35,309 nt of DNA from DATCVA01 sp036567205 (GCA_036567205.1 DATCVA010000203.1:1-35309), one strand, 5' to 3'. Counted from the stretch's first letter, positions 7,384-15,862 are shown. The notes: a model not told the origin generated them from the sequence alone. Translations and numbers: made by a program.

Positions 7384-8376
7384 ATGAACCTTAATTCGAA
7401 GCTTAAGTTTATTAGAGATATGCTGGCACTCCCTTTTATGGCGGGTGTCATCGGTGTGGCATATGCCCAACCTGCAGCCGCAGCTTATCCCGAACGTTCG
7501 GTTCGGGTTGTAGTTCCGGTATCAGCAGGTGGAAGCACCGACAAGATAGCAAGACTACTCGCCGAAAAGCTTGGTGCCTTGTGGAATCAGCCTGTTGTTG
7601 TGGAGAATCTGACGGGGGCTGGCGGTGCAGTAGGTGCTGCGCAAGTGTCCAGGTCAAAGCCTGACGGCTATACCTTGGTTTTTCATAGTGACGCTATTGT
7701 TTTAAATACAATTTTATTGAAAAAGCCGCCTTACACCCTTGAGGATTTGACCGGAGTTATTCGTCCGGTTGTAAATCCTCAGGTTCTGGTGGCCAATCCA
7801 TCGTTTGAAGCCAAAACGTTTAAAGAATATGTGGCATTGGCCAAGAAAAAACCTGGCGAAATATCGCTTGGGCTACCCACCAGTGGCGGAATTGCACATA
7901 TTGCTCATGAGGTGCTTGCCGATGAAGCAAATATTGATGTGAATTACATTCCCTATTCGGGGGGCGCACCCGCTGCGCTTGATGTGATGGGCGGGCACAT
8001 TAACGCAACTGTTATTACGCTGGCGGCAGTCACGGAATATATTAAAACCGGCAAACTGCGCGCCTTGGCCGTTACAACGGATTATCGTTCGCCGGTTTTC
8101 CCAGACTTGCCAACGATGATTGAGTCAGGATATCCGGGGGTGAACTTCGAAAGCTGGCAAGGCTTGTTGGCGCCAAAGGGTACGCCCTTGGAAATAATTG
8201 AAAAGATCAATAAAGACGTTACGCAGATCGTCACTGATCCGAAAACAAAAGCACAAATTGAAGCAATGGGATTTGGTGTTTCCACAAATACCGCGCCGCA
8301 GTTTAATGTCATGCTGAAAGAAGTGCATAAAAAATATGGCGATGTAATTAGAAACGCAGGCATAACCAGACAGTAA
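7384..8376 (+). CDS. Bug/TctC-family periplasmic solute-binding receptor
   Basis: The 330-residue product begins with a long basic n-region and hydrophobic core ending VAYAQPAAAA (cleavage near residue 30) and continues AYPERSVRVVVPVSAGG, ENLTGAGGAVGAAQVS and YIPYSGGAPAALDVMGGHIN, the signature segments of Bug proteins. GGAG lies 7 nt before the ATG. It is the second gene of an operon with the rhodanese protein, which suggests that the ligand may be a sulfur-containing organic acid or its breakdown product; this is inference from context. No TctA/TctB genes are nearby. Confidence 0.92.
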   Translation: MNLNSKLKFIRDMLALPFMAGVIGVAYAQPAAAAYPERSVRVVVPVSAGGSTDKIARLLAEKLGALWNQPVVVENLTGAGGAVGAAQVSRSKPDGYTLVFHSDAIVLNTILLKKPPYTLEDLTGVIRPVVNPQVLVANPSFEAKTFKEYVALAKKKPGEISLGLPTSGGIAHIAHEVLADEANIDVNYIPYSGGAPAALDVMGGHINATVITLAAVTEYIKTGKLRALAVTTDYRSPVFPDLPTMIESGYPGVNFESWQGLLAPKGTPLEIIEKINKDVTQIVTDPKTKAQIEAMGFGVSTNTAPQFNVMLKEVHKKYGDVIRNAGITRQ

Positions 8377-8400
8377 TTTAATAATTAATTATCGCCTTAG

Positions 8401-8439
8401 CTGTCGCCCCTGCGTATTTGTAAAGCGTGAGGGCGATAG
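8401..8439 (+). terminator. Imperfect hairpin downstream of the rhodanese-Bug operon
   Basis: CTGTCGCCC (8401-8409) pairs with GGGCGATAG (8431-8439) with one G-T pair and a 21-nt loop, starting 24 bp after the Bug stop. No T-run follows, so termination is uncertain. The rest of the 321-bp gap up to the PepSY gene holds the Fur-type promoter and leader listed next and no other convincing gene. Confidence 0.35.
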
Positions 8440-8566
8440 TCACGCGCTCATCGTATTCCCCTGTTCCTTACGGCCCACATAGTCTGCAAACCTCCATTGT
8501 CCCGGGCATTTCTATTTAGCAGATACCGGACAACTTCACGTTGCACCAGCACACAGAAAATTTTTG

Positions 8567-8596
8567 TTGACAGCCAAAAATAATAGAAACTAGAAT
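8567..8596 (+). promoter_or_regulatory. Sigma-70 promoter of the siderophore operon
   Basis: A perfect TTGACA (8567-8572) is followed after 18 bp by TAGAAT (8591-8596). The -10 hexamer overlaps the Fur-box-like sequence, which fits iron repression. The start point would fall near 8603. Confidence 0.6.
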
Positions 8597-8609
8597 GATA
8601 ACGATTCTT
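8591..8609. promoter_or_regulatory. Putative Fur box
   Basis: The 19 bp here agree with the classical Fur consensus at 13 of 19 positions by my hand alignment, including a core AATGATAA followed by ATT. It covers the -10 region of the promoter in front of a ferrisiderophore uptake operon, exactly where Fur represses such genes. Confidence 0.6.
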
Positions 8610-8644
8610 GTTTCTATGAATAATAAATAACACGGGGCTTTACG

Positions 8645-8701
8645 ATGCGAAAATTTGCGGGACGCTATAGCGTCCATTTCGGCGTGGAACGGGCGGCATG
8701 A
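8645..8701 (+). CDS. Possible 18-residue leader peptide
   Basis: ATG at 8645 opens an 18-codon ORF (MRKFAGRYSVHFGVERAA) whose stop overlaps the PepSY start as ATGA at 8698-8701, the typical layout of translational coupling. GGGG stands 7 nt upstream as a weak ribosome-binding site. A 16-bp palindrome lies inside it. The peptide resembles nothing I recognise; it may be a regulatory leader or simply an incidental ORF. Confidence 0.4.
   Translation: MRKFAGRYSVHFGVERAA
8660..8675. repeat. Perfect 16-bp palindrome in the PepSY leader
   Basis: GGACGCTATAGCGTCC is fully self-complementary and lies 22 bp before the PepSY start, inside the leader ORF. In mRNA it could form a hairpin close to the ribosome-binding region; in DNA it could be a dyad binding site. 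Confidence 0.65.
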
Positions 8702-9867
8702 CGGCCGCCGCGTCGCTCAAATCCTGGTACTGGGTCCATAAGTGGTCCAGTCTGGTATGTACGTTATTCCTGCTGGTGATCTGTGTTACCGGGCTGCCCC
8801 TGGTATTTCACGAGGAACTCGAGCACCTGCTGGATGACGGCAAGCCTTATGCGGTGGTGGCGGAAGGCACGCCGCGCGCCAGTCTTGACAGTATCGTTCA
8901 AAACGCGCGCCAGCAATATCCCGGCGAAGTGACCCAATACGTGTACATGGATGACCACGAGCCGCTCGTGTACGTCGGCATGTCGGCTTCCTACGAGTCC
9001 GATCCCAAACAACACCATTACATGCGCTTCGACGCCCATACCGGCGCGCTGCTGCAGGACGGTGATACGGTGGCTCAGGAGCAGTTCACGTTTATGGGCT
9101 TGATGCTGGCGCTGCACGTAGACATGTTTGCAGGCCTGCCCGGTCAGTTGTTCCTGGGCGTTATGGGCTTGTTGTTCGTCGTCGCCATCGTTTCGGGCGT
9201 GGTGCTGTATGGCCCTTTCATGAAAAAGCTGTCATTCGGCACGGTGCGCAAGCAGCGCTCCAGGCGGCTCAAGTGGCTGGACCTGCACAATCTGCTGGGC
9301 GCCGTGACGCTGGTCTGGGCTACGGTTGTCGGCGTAACGGGCGTCATCAATGAACTGGCCGTGCCGCTGTATAGCCTGTGGCAGTCCACGGAAGTGGCCG
9401 AGCTGATCGCCTCGTATCGCAACGACGCGCCGCCTTTGCAGCACACATCCATGGACGCCGCCGTTATGGCCGCCGCAGGCGCGGTGCCGGGCAATGAAGT
9501 GGTCAGCATCAGCTACCCGGGCAACCGTTACGCCACCTTCCATCACTACGTGATCTGGACTAAAGGCAGTACGCCGCTGACTGGCCACTTGTTTACTCCC
9601 GTACTGGTGGACGCGGGCACGGGCGCCGTGACTGCCGTGGCGCATCCGCCCTGGTATCTGAATCTGCTTGAACTGTCGCGCCCGCTGCACTTTGGGGATT
9701 ACGGCGGCATCCCTTTAAAGGTGATCTGGGCCTTGCTCGATCTGCTGACGATCGTGGTGCTGGCCAGTGGCCTGTATCTGTGGATTGCGCGCCGCAAGGC
9801 CAATGACGCCCGCATCGAACGGATGGCGCGTGACTGCTCGGCCAGCCCGGCCTCGGTGAGTTCCTGA
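8698..9867 (+). CDS. PepSY-associated TM protein (PiuB/FoxB-like ferrisiderophore reductase)
   Basis: The 389-residue product has four membrane helices at about residues 17-38, 150-173, 197-222 and 342-364 with a large periplasmic region between helices 1 and 2 and between 3 and 4, the layout of PepSY_TM proteins. Conserved histidines stand at or near helix ends (WVHKW with His14, LALHVDMF, DLHNLLG, LHFGDYGG), as in FoxB, where such residues bind haem. FoxB/PiuB proteins reduce ferric siderophores at the inner membrane to release iron. It opens an operon with a small membrane protein and a TonB-dependent siderophore receptor under a Fur-like site, which supports this role. A MFS-type or cytochrome b561 identity is excluded by the helix layout. 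Confidence 0.88.
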   Translation: MTAAASLKSWYWVHKWSSLVCTLFLLVICVTGLPLVFHEELEHLLDDGKPYAVVAEGTPRASLDSIVQNARQQYPGEVTQYVYMDDHEPLVYVGMSASYESDPKQHHYMRFDAHTGALLQDGDTVAQEQFTFMGLMLALHVDMFAGLPGQLFLGVMGLLFVVAIVSGVVLYGPFMKKLSFGTVRKQRSRRLKWLDLHNLLGAVTLVWATVVGVTGVINELAVPLYSLWQSTEVAELIASYRNDAPPLQHTSMDAAVMAAAGAVPGNEVVSISYPGNRYATFHHYVIWTKGSTPLTGHLFTPVLVDAGTGAVTAVAHPPWYLNLLELSRPLHFGDYGGIPLKVIWALLDLLTIVVLASGLYLWIARRKANDARIERMARDCSASPASVSS

Positions 9868-10052
9868 TGGCGGCAAAAAAGTATGCCGCAATCTGGCGGT
9901 TGTGGGGCGCCCCTGCGGTGCTTGGGGTGTTGACCTGTTTCGGCTTGTTGGCCGCGCTGCTGGGCGTCGATATTTGGCACTGGATGGCCTGGGTGGCGCT
10001 TGCGGCGCCGGTGGTGGCCGGTGTCTGGTTCTGGGTGCTTCCACGACGTTAG
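9867..10052 (+). CDS. Small two-helix membrane protein
   Basis: The 61-residue product starts at an ATG sharing its A with the TGA of the PepSY gene (TGATG), so it is translationally coupled to it. Two hydrophobic helices at about residues 13-33 and 37-57 are joined by a short loop (VDIWHW) and followed by a basic end (PRR). I do not recognise a named family. Tight coupling to the PepSY gene suggests a small partner or stabilising subunit of that membrane protein. Confidence 0.75.
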   Translation: MAAKKYAAIWRLWGAPAVLGVLTCFGLLAALLGVDIWHWMAWVALAAPVVAGVWFWVLPRR

Positions 10053-10156
10053 TGTGCGTCTGATTAATTCATTCACTCAATTTCGGCGTCTGGGTCTCTG
10101 ATACGGCGTTACAACAAATCGATTTGAATTCAACGAAAAATAGGAAGGGAATTTAT

Positions 10157-12307
10157 ATGCCGTGCAAGACATTGACCCGGCCGGCCGTGCGCGCGCTTGC
10201 CGCAACGGGTTGGCTTTCGTATTCATTGGCGGGAGGCATGCCGGTTGCGTTGGCTCAGGTTACAGCGCCAGCTCAGCAGGGCGATACACGCACCCTGGCG
10301 CCGATCACCGTCACTGCGCAACCGGCGCCGGAATCGCCCTTCGAGCCGGTGGATGGGTATATCGCCAGGCGATCGATCTCGGCGACCAAGACTAATACTC
10401 CACTAAGCGAAACGCCGCAGTCGGTAAGCGTGGTCACCAGCGAAGAGATCCAGGATCGGGGAGCAACCGGTCTGCAAGACGCCCTTAACTATGCAGCCGG
10501 CGTCCGCTCGGATGCATACGGACTTGATTCCCGTTCCGACAGCTTTCGCATCCGAGGTTCGGAACCGTCTGTATTCCTGGACGGCCTGCGCAGCAACTAC
10601 AACTGGTACACCAGCACCACCCGTGCCGAGCCCTATACGCTGGAACGCATCGAGGTGCTGCGCGGCCCGTCGTCCATGCTGTATGGTCAGGGCAGCACGG
10701 CAGGTGTGGTGAACATGGTCACCAAGCGTCCGCTGGCCGAGCCTATGCGCGAGATCGGGGTGTCCTATGGTTCGCACAACCGTCGTCAGGTTCAGGCTGA
10801 TTTCACCGGCCCGATCGACGAAGACGGTGAATGGCTGTACCGCGTTGTCGCGCTGGGCCGTCTTTCAGACACGCAGGTGAAACATGTGCCGGATGATCGC
10901 TGGGTGCTTGCGCCATCGCTGACGTGGCAGCCCACGGCCAGCACATCGCTCACCCTGCGGGCTTTGCTGCAGGAAGACAAGTCGGGGTCGACGGCGCAAT
11001 TTTTCCCCTGGGAAGGCGTTTCCTTGCCCAACCCGAATGGCCGGATCCCGACCGACACCTTCATCGGCGACCCTGACTGGGATCGCTATAACTCGCGCCG
11101 ACGCGCCATAGGTTGGAGCTTCGAGCACGCCTTCAACGACAATTGGACGGTACGCCAGAATACGCGCTGGTCGCACAACGAGGTTGACTACCGTAGCCTG
11201 TACGCCAACGCATTCGGCGGCGCCGACGGCTGGCCGGCGGATCCCGTCAACAAGCGTCTGCTTAGCCGTTACGCGGATGGCACGATTACCACCGTGAGGA
11301 TGGCCTCGGCAGACCAGCATCTGGAAGGCAGGTTTGATACCGGGCCGATCGAGCATCAGCTGCTATTTGGCTTCGACGCGACCTATTCCAGTGAAGACAA
11401 GGTGGCTGCGTTCGAATCACCGGACACTGTGCCGCTGATTGACGCCTTTAATCCGGTCTATCCGGCCTATACTCCGCCCGCCTTCACGGACCATAAGCCG
11501 ACGGCGCGCCAGCGTGACATGGGCGTCTATCTGCAGGATCAACTGCGTTATGGCAACTGGATTGCCATGGCGGGCCTGCGGCGAGACCGTTCCAAGAACG
11601 TTGTTGAGGGCAGTGAAGGCCAAGTCAGCCGCGCCACGTCCAAACGCCTGGGTGTCATGTACACGGCCGACAACGGTTTTTCGCCTTACCTTAGCTATAG
11701 TGAATCATTCACGCCGGTACTGGGCCGCGATGCGTCAGGCGAATCGTTCATTCCCCTGCGCGGCAAGCAAGTGGAAGCCGGGGTCAAGTATGAGTCCGCC
11801 AACGGCGGTCTGATTGTCAACGCCGCAGCTTATACGTTGCGGGAAGAAAACCGCCTGATCAATGATCCGCTCAATCCCACCAGGCAGGCGCAACTGGGCA
11901 AGACTCGCAATCGCGGCATCGAACTCGAGCTCAAGACTGCAATCGGCCGCCAGGCCGACTTGATTGCCAACTATAACTACATCGACCTGGATGAACAGCT
12001 CGAAGGCTTGCCCAAACATCAGGCATCCGTCTGGGGCAAGTACCGATTTTCCATTGGCAACATAAACGGCCTGTCGGCCGGCGCCGGCGTTCGCTGGTTG
12101 GGCGGCTTCAAGGACGGCGCTGCGCCCCGCACCCCCAGCGTCACGCTGGTCGATGCGATGCTGGCCTACGAGACGCCGTCGTGGCGCTATGCGCTCAATG
12201 CCAATAATCTGTTCGACAAAACCTACGTCAGCACGTGCCTGAGCCGAGGCGACTGCTGGTACGGCTCGCGCCGCTCCATCGTGGCCAGTGCGACTTACAG
12301 GTTCTGA
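10157..12307 (+). CDS. TonB-dependent ferric siderophore receptor
   Basis: The ATG at 10157 is preceded by AGGAAGGGAA and gives 716 residues; an upstream TTG at 10124 is less likely. A signal peptide (ending ALAQ near residue 34) is followed by a TonB-box-like LAPITVTA, a plug domain (SETPQSVSVVTSEEIQD, VFLDGLRSNY, IEVLRGPSSMLYGQG, VVNMVTKRPL) and a beta-barrel ending in ATYRF with the C-terminal phenylalanine required for outer-membrane insertion. The cysteine pair near the end (STCLSRGDCWYG) is typical of FhuA/FhuE/FpvA-type receptors. No N-terminal STN signalling domain is present, so it should not act through a FecI/FecR-type system. It imports a ferric siderophore, probably hydroxamate-type, and follows the PepSY reductase-like gene. 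Confidence 0.95.
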   Translation: MPCKTLTRPAVRALAATGWLSYSLAGGMPVALAQVTAPAQQGDTRTLAPITVTAQPAPESPFEPVDGYIARRSISATKTNTPLSETPQSVSVVTSEEIQDRGATGLQDALNYAAGVRSDAYGLDSRSDSFRIRGSEPSVFLDGLRSNYNWYTSTTRAEPYTLERIEVLRGPSSMLYGQGSTAGVVNMVTKRPLAEPMREIGVSYGSHNRRQVQADFTGPIDEDGEWLYRVVALGRLSDTQVKHVPDDRWVLAPSLTWQPTASTSLTLRALLQEDKSGSTAQFFPWEGVSLPNPNGRIPTDTFIGDPDWDRYNSRRRAIGWSFEHAFNDNWTVRQNTRWSHNEVDYRSLYANAFGGADGWPADPVNKRLLSRYADGTITTVRMASADQHLEGRFDTGPIEHQLLFGFDATYSSEDKVAAFESPDTVPLIDAFNPVYPAYTPPAFTDHKPTARQRDMGVYLQDQLRYGNWIAMAGLRRDRSKNVVEGSEGQVSRATSKRLGVMYTADNGFSPYLSYSESFTPVLGRDASGESFIPLRGKQVEAGVKYESANGGLIVNAAAYTLREENRLINDPLNPTRQAQLGKTRNRGIELELKTAIGRQADLIANYNYIDLDEQLEGLPKHQASVWGKYRFSIGNINGLSAGAGVRWLGGFKDGAAPRTPSVTLVDAMLAYETPSWRYALNANNLFDKTYVSTCLSRGDCWYGSRRSIVASATYRF

Positions 12308-12370
12308 CAGGGCGACTTTATGCTACCGTACGATTTTTCTTAAGCCTGTTCCGGCCCATACGGTTTCTTT

Positions 12371-13597
12371 ATGTCTTTTTGTTCTGTAGCCGTAATAGGC
12401 GGCGGCCCGGCGGGGTTGATGGCGGCTGAAACGTTGGTAAAGGCCGGCGTACAGGTCGATGTCTACGACGCCATGCCGTCTGTGGGCCGCAAGTTTTTGC
12501 TGGCCGGTCGGGGCGGTTTGAATCTGACGCATAGCGAACCGGCTGCTGCATTCAGGTCGCGGTTTGGCGCGCGCGCATCACAGGTGTCGCCATGGCTGGA
12601 GCAGTTTGATGTTCAGGCCTTGCGGCAGTGGGCTCATGACTTGGGCACGGAAACCTTTGTCGGATCGTCGGGCCGTGTATTTCCCAAAGAAATGAAAGCC
12701 GCGCCTTTGCTTAGGGCGTGGTTGCAAAGGCTGCGTGCCAGTGGAGTGAAAGTGCATGCGCGGCATGTCTGGCGTGGCTGGACGGATGATGGTGCATTAT
12801 TGCTGGACACGCCCCAGGGCACGACGGTCCGGCGTGCGGATGCCGTGGTGCTGGCCCTTGGTGGAGGCAGCTGGTCCCGTCTGGGGTCGGACGGAGCCTG
12901 GCAATCGCTGTTAGAGGACAAAGGAGTGGTCGTTGCGCCGCTGCAGCCCGCCAACTGCGGCTTTCTGGCGGACTGGAGTCCTTATTTCTCGGAGCGTTTC
13001 GCCGGCCAGCCGTTGAAATCCGTTGCCATTGCGCCACAAGGCGATTTTGGAATGCGCCGCGGCGAATGCATGGTGACAAGCGATGGTCTGGAAGGAGGGC
13101 TGCTCTATGCCTGGTCGGCGAGTTTGCGCGATGCGGTGCTAACCAAAGGGCAGGCGTTGTTGCATGTTGATTTGCTGCCGGCGCGCGATTATGCGCATGT
13201 GCTGGAACAGGTCACCTGGCCACGCGGCTCGCGATCCTGGTCCAGTCATCTGGGCAGCCGGTTGGGTTTGCATGGTGTTAAGGTTGGCCTATTGCGCGAG
13301 TGCTTGGCTAAAGAGGCCTTTGAGCATCCTGAAACACTGGCGGCGGCGATCAAATGTCTGCCAGTGCGCCTGTATGGAATGCGCCCGCTGGACGAGGCAA
13401 TCAGCACGGCGGGTGGCGTGCGGTTTGAAAGCGTGAATCAAGATTCAATGCTGCTGTCATTGCCGGGTGTGTTTTGCGCGGGCGAGATGCTGGACTGGGA
13501 AGCCCCGACTGGCGGCTATCTGCTTACTGCATGTTTTGCCAGTGGCCATGTGGCGGGGCAGGGTGTGTTGCGCTGGTTGGGACTATCGGCTGGATGA
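12371..13597 (+). CDS. BaiN/HI0933-like FAD flavoprotein (TIGR03862 type)
   Basis: The 408-residue product starts with a Rossmann FAD-binding motif, VIGGGPAGLMAAETLVKAG, near residue 8, followed by the family motif RKFLLAGRGGLNLTHSE, a second FAD contact ALGGGSWSRLGSDG around residue 160, and the C-terminal GVFCAGEMLDWEAPTGGY, which closes over the flavin. This is the HI0933/BaiN family, in the TIGR03862 branch. Members are soluble oxidoreductases of mostly unknown substrate. It follows the siderophore receptor after 63 bp on the same strand; no ribosome-binding site stands out and no functional link to iron is visible. Confidence 0.9.
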   Translation: MSFCSVAVIGGGPAGLMAAETLVKAGVQVDVYDAMPSVGRKFLLAGRGGLNLTHSEPAAAFRSRFGARASQVSPWLEQFDVQALRQWAHDLGTETFVGSSGRVFPKEMKAAPLLRAWLQRLRASGVKVHARHVWRGWTDDGALLLDTPQGTTVRRADAVVLALGGGSWSRLGSDGAWQSLLEDKGVVVAPLQPANCGFLADWSPYFSERFAGQPLKSVAIAPQGDFGMRRGECMVTSDGLEGGLLYAWSASLRDAVLTKGQALLHVDLLPARDYAHVLEQVTWPRGSRSWSSHLGSRLGLHGVKVGLLRECLAKEAFEHPETLAAAIKCLPVRLYGMRPLDEAISTAGGVRFESVNQDSMLLSLPGVFCAGEMLDWEAPTGGYLLTACFASGHVAGQGVLRWLGLSAG

Positions 13598-13701
13598 ATC
13601 GTTCTACGTGCCGCAAGCATTCCGTGATATTGTCGAAAACTTGTATATCTGTTCTTTTCCCGATGGCCGCAGTTCTACTTCGAAAACAATCACCTTAAAA
13701 C

Positions 13702-14823
13702 ATGCAACCTGTTCTGCCTGCTTTCTTACTTGCCCGTTGGCTGCTCGTGCTGGTCGTCCTGGCCGGACTTTACTTCCTTCGCGATTTTCTTGTGCCGGTG
13801 CTGGCGGCCCTGATTGTTAGTTTGGCGAGTTGGTCGCTTTATCAACGCTTGCTACGGCGCTGTAGCGGGCGCCCGGCGCTGGCGGCTTCGCTGGCATTGG
13901 TCATTGTCGTTATTGTGCTCATTGTTCCGTTGTCGCTGGCCCTGAGCTATGCCATCCAGGAAGCCAGCACCTTCATTGCGTGGGCATTGGCAGGCAACCG
14001 GGACGGTATGCCGACACCCGCCTGGATTCTGGCGTTGCCCCTTGTCGGCGATCGGCTGGCTGAATACTGGGTTACTTATTTGGGCGAGCCGCATGCGTTG
14101 GGTACTGTGGTGGAAATGGTCAGCGGCGAGCACCTGGGAAATATTTATCGCATGTTGTTGTCGGCAACAGGCGATATATTTCGTTTGTTGTTGACGGTGT
14201 TGTTCATGCTCATTACGTTGTTTTTTATTTACAAGGATGGGGCCCGTATCCTTGGACAATTAGACATTGTAGGCGAGCGTGTTTTGCCTGGACGTTGGAA
14301 ACGCTTTTCGCGCGTGGTGCCGGCGACGATCAATTCCACCGTTACCGGTATGGGCCTGATTGCGTTGGGCGAAGGCGTAGTGCTGGGCATTGCTTATTGG
14401 GTGGTTGGCGTCCCTTCGCCGGTGTTGCTGGGCGTCGTGACGGGCTTTATGGCTCTGATTCCTGGCGGCGCGCCGCTGTCATTTTCCCTTGTGTCTCTTT
14501 ATTTGGTCGGCTCCGGCAATGCAATGGCGGGCCTGGGTTTGTTCCTTTGGGGCACCATCGAGTTGTTCATCGTCGACAAAACATTGCGGCCGCGCCTGGT
14601 TGGAGGCCCCGTGAAACTGCCCTTTTTACCTACTTTTTTTGGACTGATAGGTGGCTTCAAGACGATGGGCATCGTAGGGCTGTTCGTTGGTCCTGTGCTT
14701 ATGGCGTTGTTGGTGGCGATATGGCGCGAATGGATACACGAAGAAAAGAGGGTCGAGGTTCCGGACAGGGTGGATCTTGTTAATACTGCCGCCCTGGAGT
14801 CTGAGTCGCCGCTACAGCCGTAA
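13702..14823 (+). CDS. AI-2E family (UPF0118) membrane transporter
   Basis: The 373-residue product has about eight membrane helices in the AI-2E family pattern: two helices near the N terminus (LLVLVVLAGLYFLRDFLVPV and the next), a helix pair near residues 160-180 with LFFIYKDGARI, then the conserved C-terminal core GMGLIALGEGVVLGIAYW, GFMALIPGGAPLSF and PVKLPFLPTFFGLIGGFKTM. The family includes YdiK, TqsA and Na+/H+ antiporter-like proteins, so the substrate cannot be assigned. It follows the flavoprotein gene after 104 bp. No obvious Shine-Dalgarno sequence precedes the ATG. Confidence 0.9.
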   Translation: MQPVLPAFLLARWLLVLVVLAGLYFLRDFLVPVLAALIVSLASWSLYQRLLRRCSGRPALAASLALVIVVIVLIVPLSLALSYAIQEASTFIAWALAGNRDGMPTPAWILALPLVGDRLAEYWVTYLGEPHALGTVVEMVSGEHLGNIYRMLLSATGDIFRLLLTVLFMLITLFFIYKDGARILGQLDIVGERVLPGRWKRFSRVVPATINSTVTGMGLIALGEGVVLGIAYWVVGVPSPVLLGVVTGFMALIPGGAPLSFSLVSLYLVGSGNAMAGLGLFLWGTIELFIVDKTLRPRLVGGPVKLPFLPTFFGLIGGFKTMGIVGLFVGPVLMALLVAIWREWIHEEKRVEVPDRVDLVNTAALESESPLQP

Positions 14824-14850
14824 CGGCAGATGCAGTGCATCAAGCCGGCT
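14817..14850. terminator. Three adjacent short palindromes between convergent genes
   Basis: GCCGTAACGGC (14817-14827), GATGCAGTGCATC (14829-14841) and AGCCGGCT (14843-14850) stand back to back where the AI-2E gene (plus) meets the LysR gene (minus). No T-run follows on either strand. The location suggests bidirectional transcription end signals, without proof. Confidence 0.35.
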
Positions 14851-14875
14851 CTTCACCTGGATCACAAGGCTTAAC

Positions 14876-15862
14876 TTAATATTGATAGTAGGCGCCGTCC
14901 GATTTCGTTCCGCTGTGCGCGCAGAGTTCTCGCAAGGCGGCTGAAAACTGAGTGTCGATGCTTCGGGGCGATGAGTCCTCGCGCGCGAACAGCACAACCG
15001 GTGACAAAAGCCAGTCGAAGGAATAGGGCACGATGGCGACGCCAGCGATGCGCACCAGTTCCTCGGCGATATCTGCCGGCACAATGGACACAGCTCGATC
15101 ATTGGCGACGATCATTTCGCCAATGAGCTTGGACGAATAGCTTTCAACGGCGGGTGATGGCGGTGTCAGGCCAGCACGTAAAAAAATATCGGCGACTTGT
15201 TCGCGCATTGATGTGTGGCGTGGGCCCAGAATCCAGTCCAGATCCATTAGTTTGTCCCACTCCAGGCGTCGCCGGCCCAATCGCGCGGCCAATGTTCGGC
15301 TGGCTATCAGCCGAGGAGGCTGGTGATACAGAACCTCGTGGGTAATGCCGGCCATATTCAATGTTGCCGATGGCCGTCCAATAACGAAATCCAGAGCATG
15401 GTCGCGCAACATGGTAAGCAATTGATCGCTGGTGCCGTTATGTATGGTGACCGTCAGCCGGCGGTCATCAGGAAGCGTGCGTTGAATGGCTGTGGACAAC
15501 AGTTGACCCGAAATAAAAGGGATGGCGCCGATATGAAGGTGCGCCACCTTGCCAGAGGCAACCGCATCCATATCCTGAGTAAGCAGATCAAGGTCATTCA
15601 GCATTGCGCGGGCACGGGCTAATACAACTTTTCCCTGTGTTGTGGCCGTCATGCCTCTTACCGAGCGTTCGAATAATTTTGTGCCGAACATTGCTTCCAG
15701 TTCACCCAGCGCGTGCGTGACAGCGGGTTGGCTGGTGGCCATATGCTCAGCCACTTTAGTCAGCGAGCCTTGCTTATGGATCTGTAACAGTAAGGCCAGG
15801 TGACGAATCTTCAGGCGGCTAACCAGGCGTCGGACGGTCTCGTTTGGCTCGGGGAAACCCAT
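14876..15862 (-). CDS. LysR-family transcriptional regulator
   Basis: The 328-residue product has a LysR winged HTH slightly displaced by an N-terminal extension (RLKIRHLALLLQIHKQGSLT, MATSQPAVTHALGELEAMFG, LFERSVRGMTATTQGKV at about residues 16-77) and an effector domain from about 105 to 310. This extension and the RHLALL start resemble the GbpR/PcaQ branch, which senses sugars or aromatic acids. It is divergent from maeB (starting at 16043) with 180 bp between them, so it may control malic enzyme, though this is inference. The intergenic region holds a repeated GTATCTT at 15898 and 15926. Confidence 0.9.
   Translation of the reverse strand: MGFPEPNETVRRLVSRLKIRHLALLLQIHKQGSLTKVAEHMATSQPAVTHALGELEAMFGTKLFERSVRGMTATTQGKVVLARARAMLNDLDLLTQDMDAVASGKVAHLHIGAIPFISGQLLSTAIQRTLPDDRRLTVTIHNGTSDQLLTMLRDHALDFVIGRPSATLNMAGITHEVLYHQPPRLIASRTLAARLGRRRLEWDKLMDLDWILGPRHTSMREQVADIFLRAGLTPPSPAVESYSSKLIGEMIVANDRAVSIVPADIAEELVRIAGVAIVPYSFDWLLSPVVLFAREDSSPRSIDTQFSAALRELCAHSGTKSDGAYYQY

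Noticed and set aside
4596..8376. Genomic island or mobile element around the A+T-richer left part
   Set aside because: No integrase, transposase, tRNA, terminal repeats or target duplications are visible; the base composition difference is by eye only.
8448..8633. Minus-strand ORF of 61 codons in the gap before the PepSY gene
   Set aside because: It overlaps the promoter and Fur-like box of the siderophore operon, has no ribosome-binding site and no recognisable family.
9232..9690. Minus-strand frames opposite the PepSY gene
   Set aside because: They mirror conserved coding sequence and have no hydrophobic or domain pattern of their own.
13702..14823. Assigning quorum-signal (AI-2) export to the AI-2E family protein
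   Set aside because: The family name is historical and many members transport ions or other solutes; nothing in the neighbourhood concerns AI-2.
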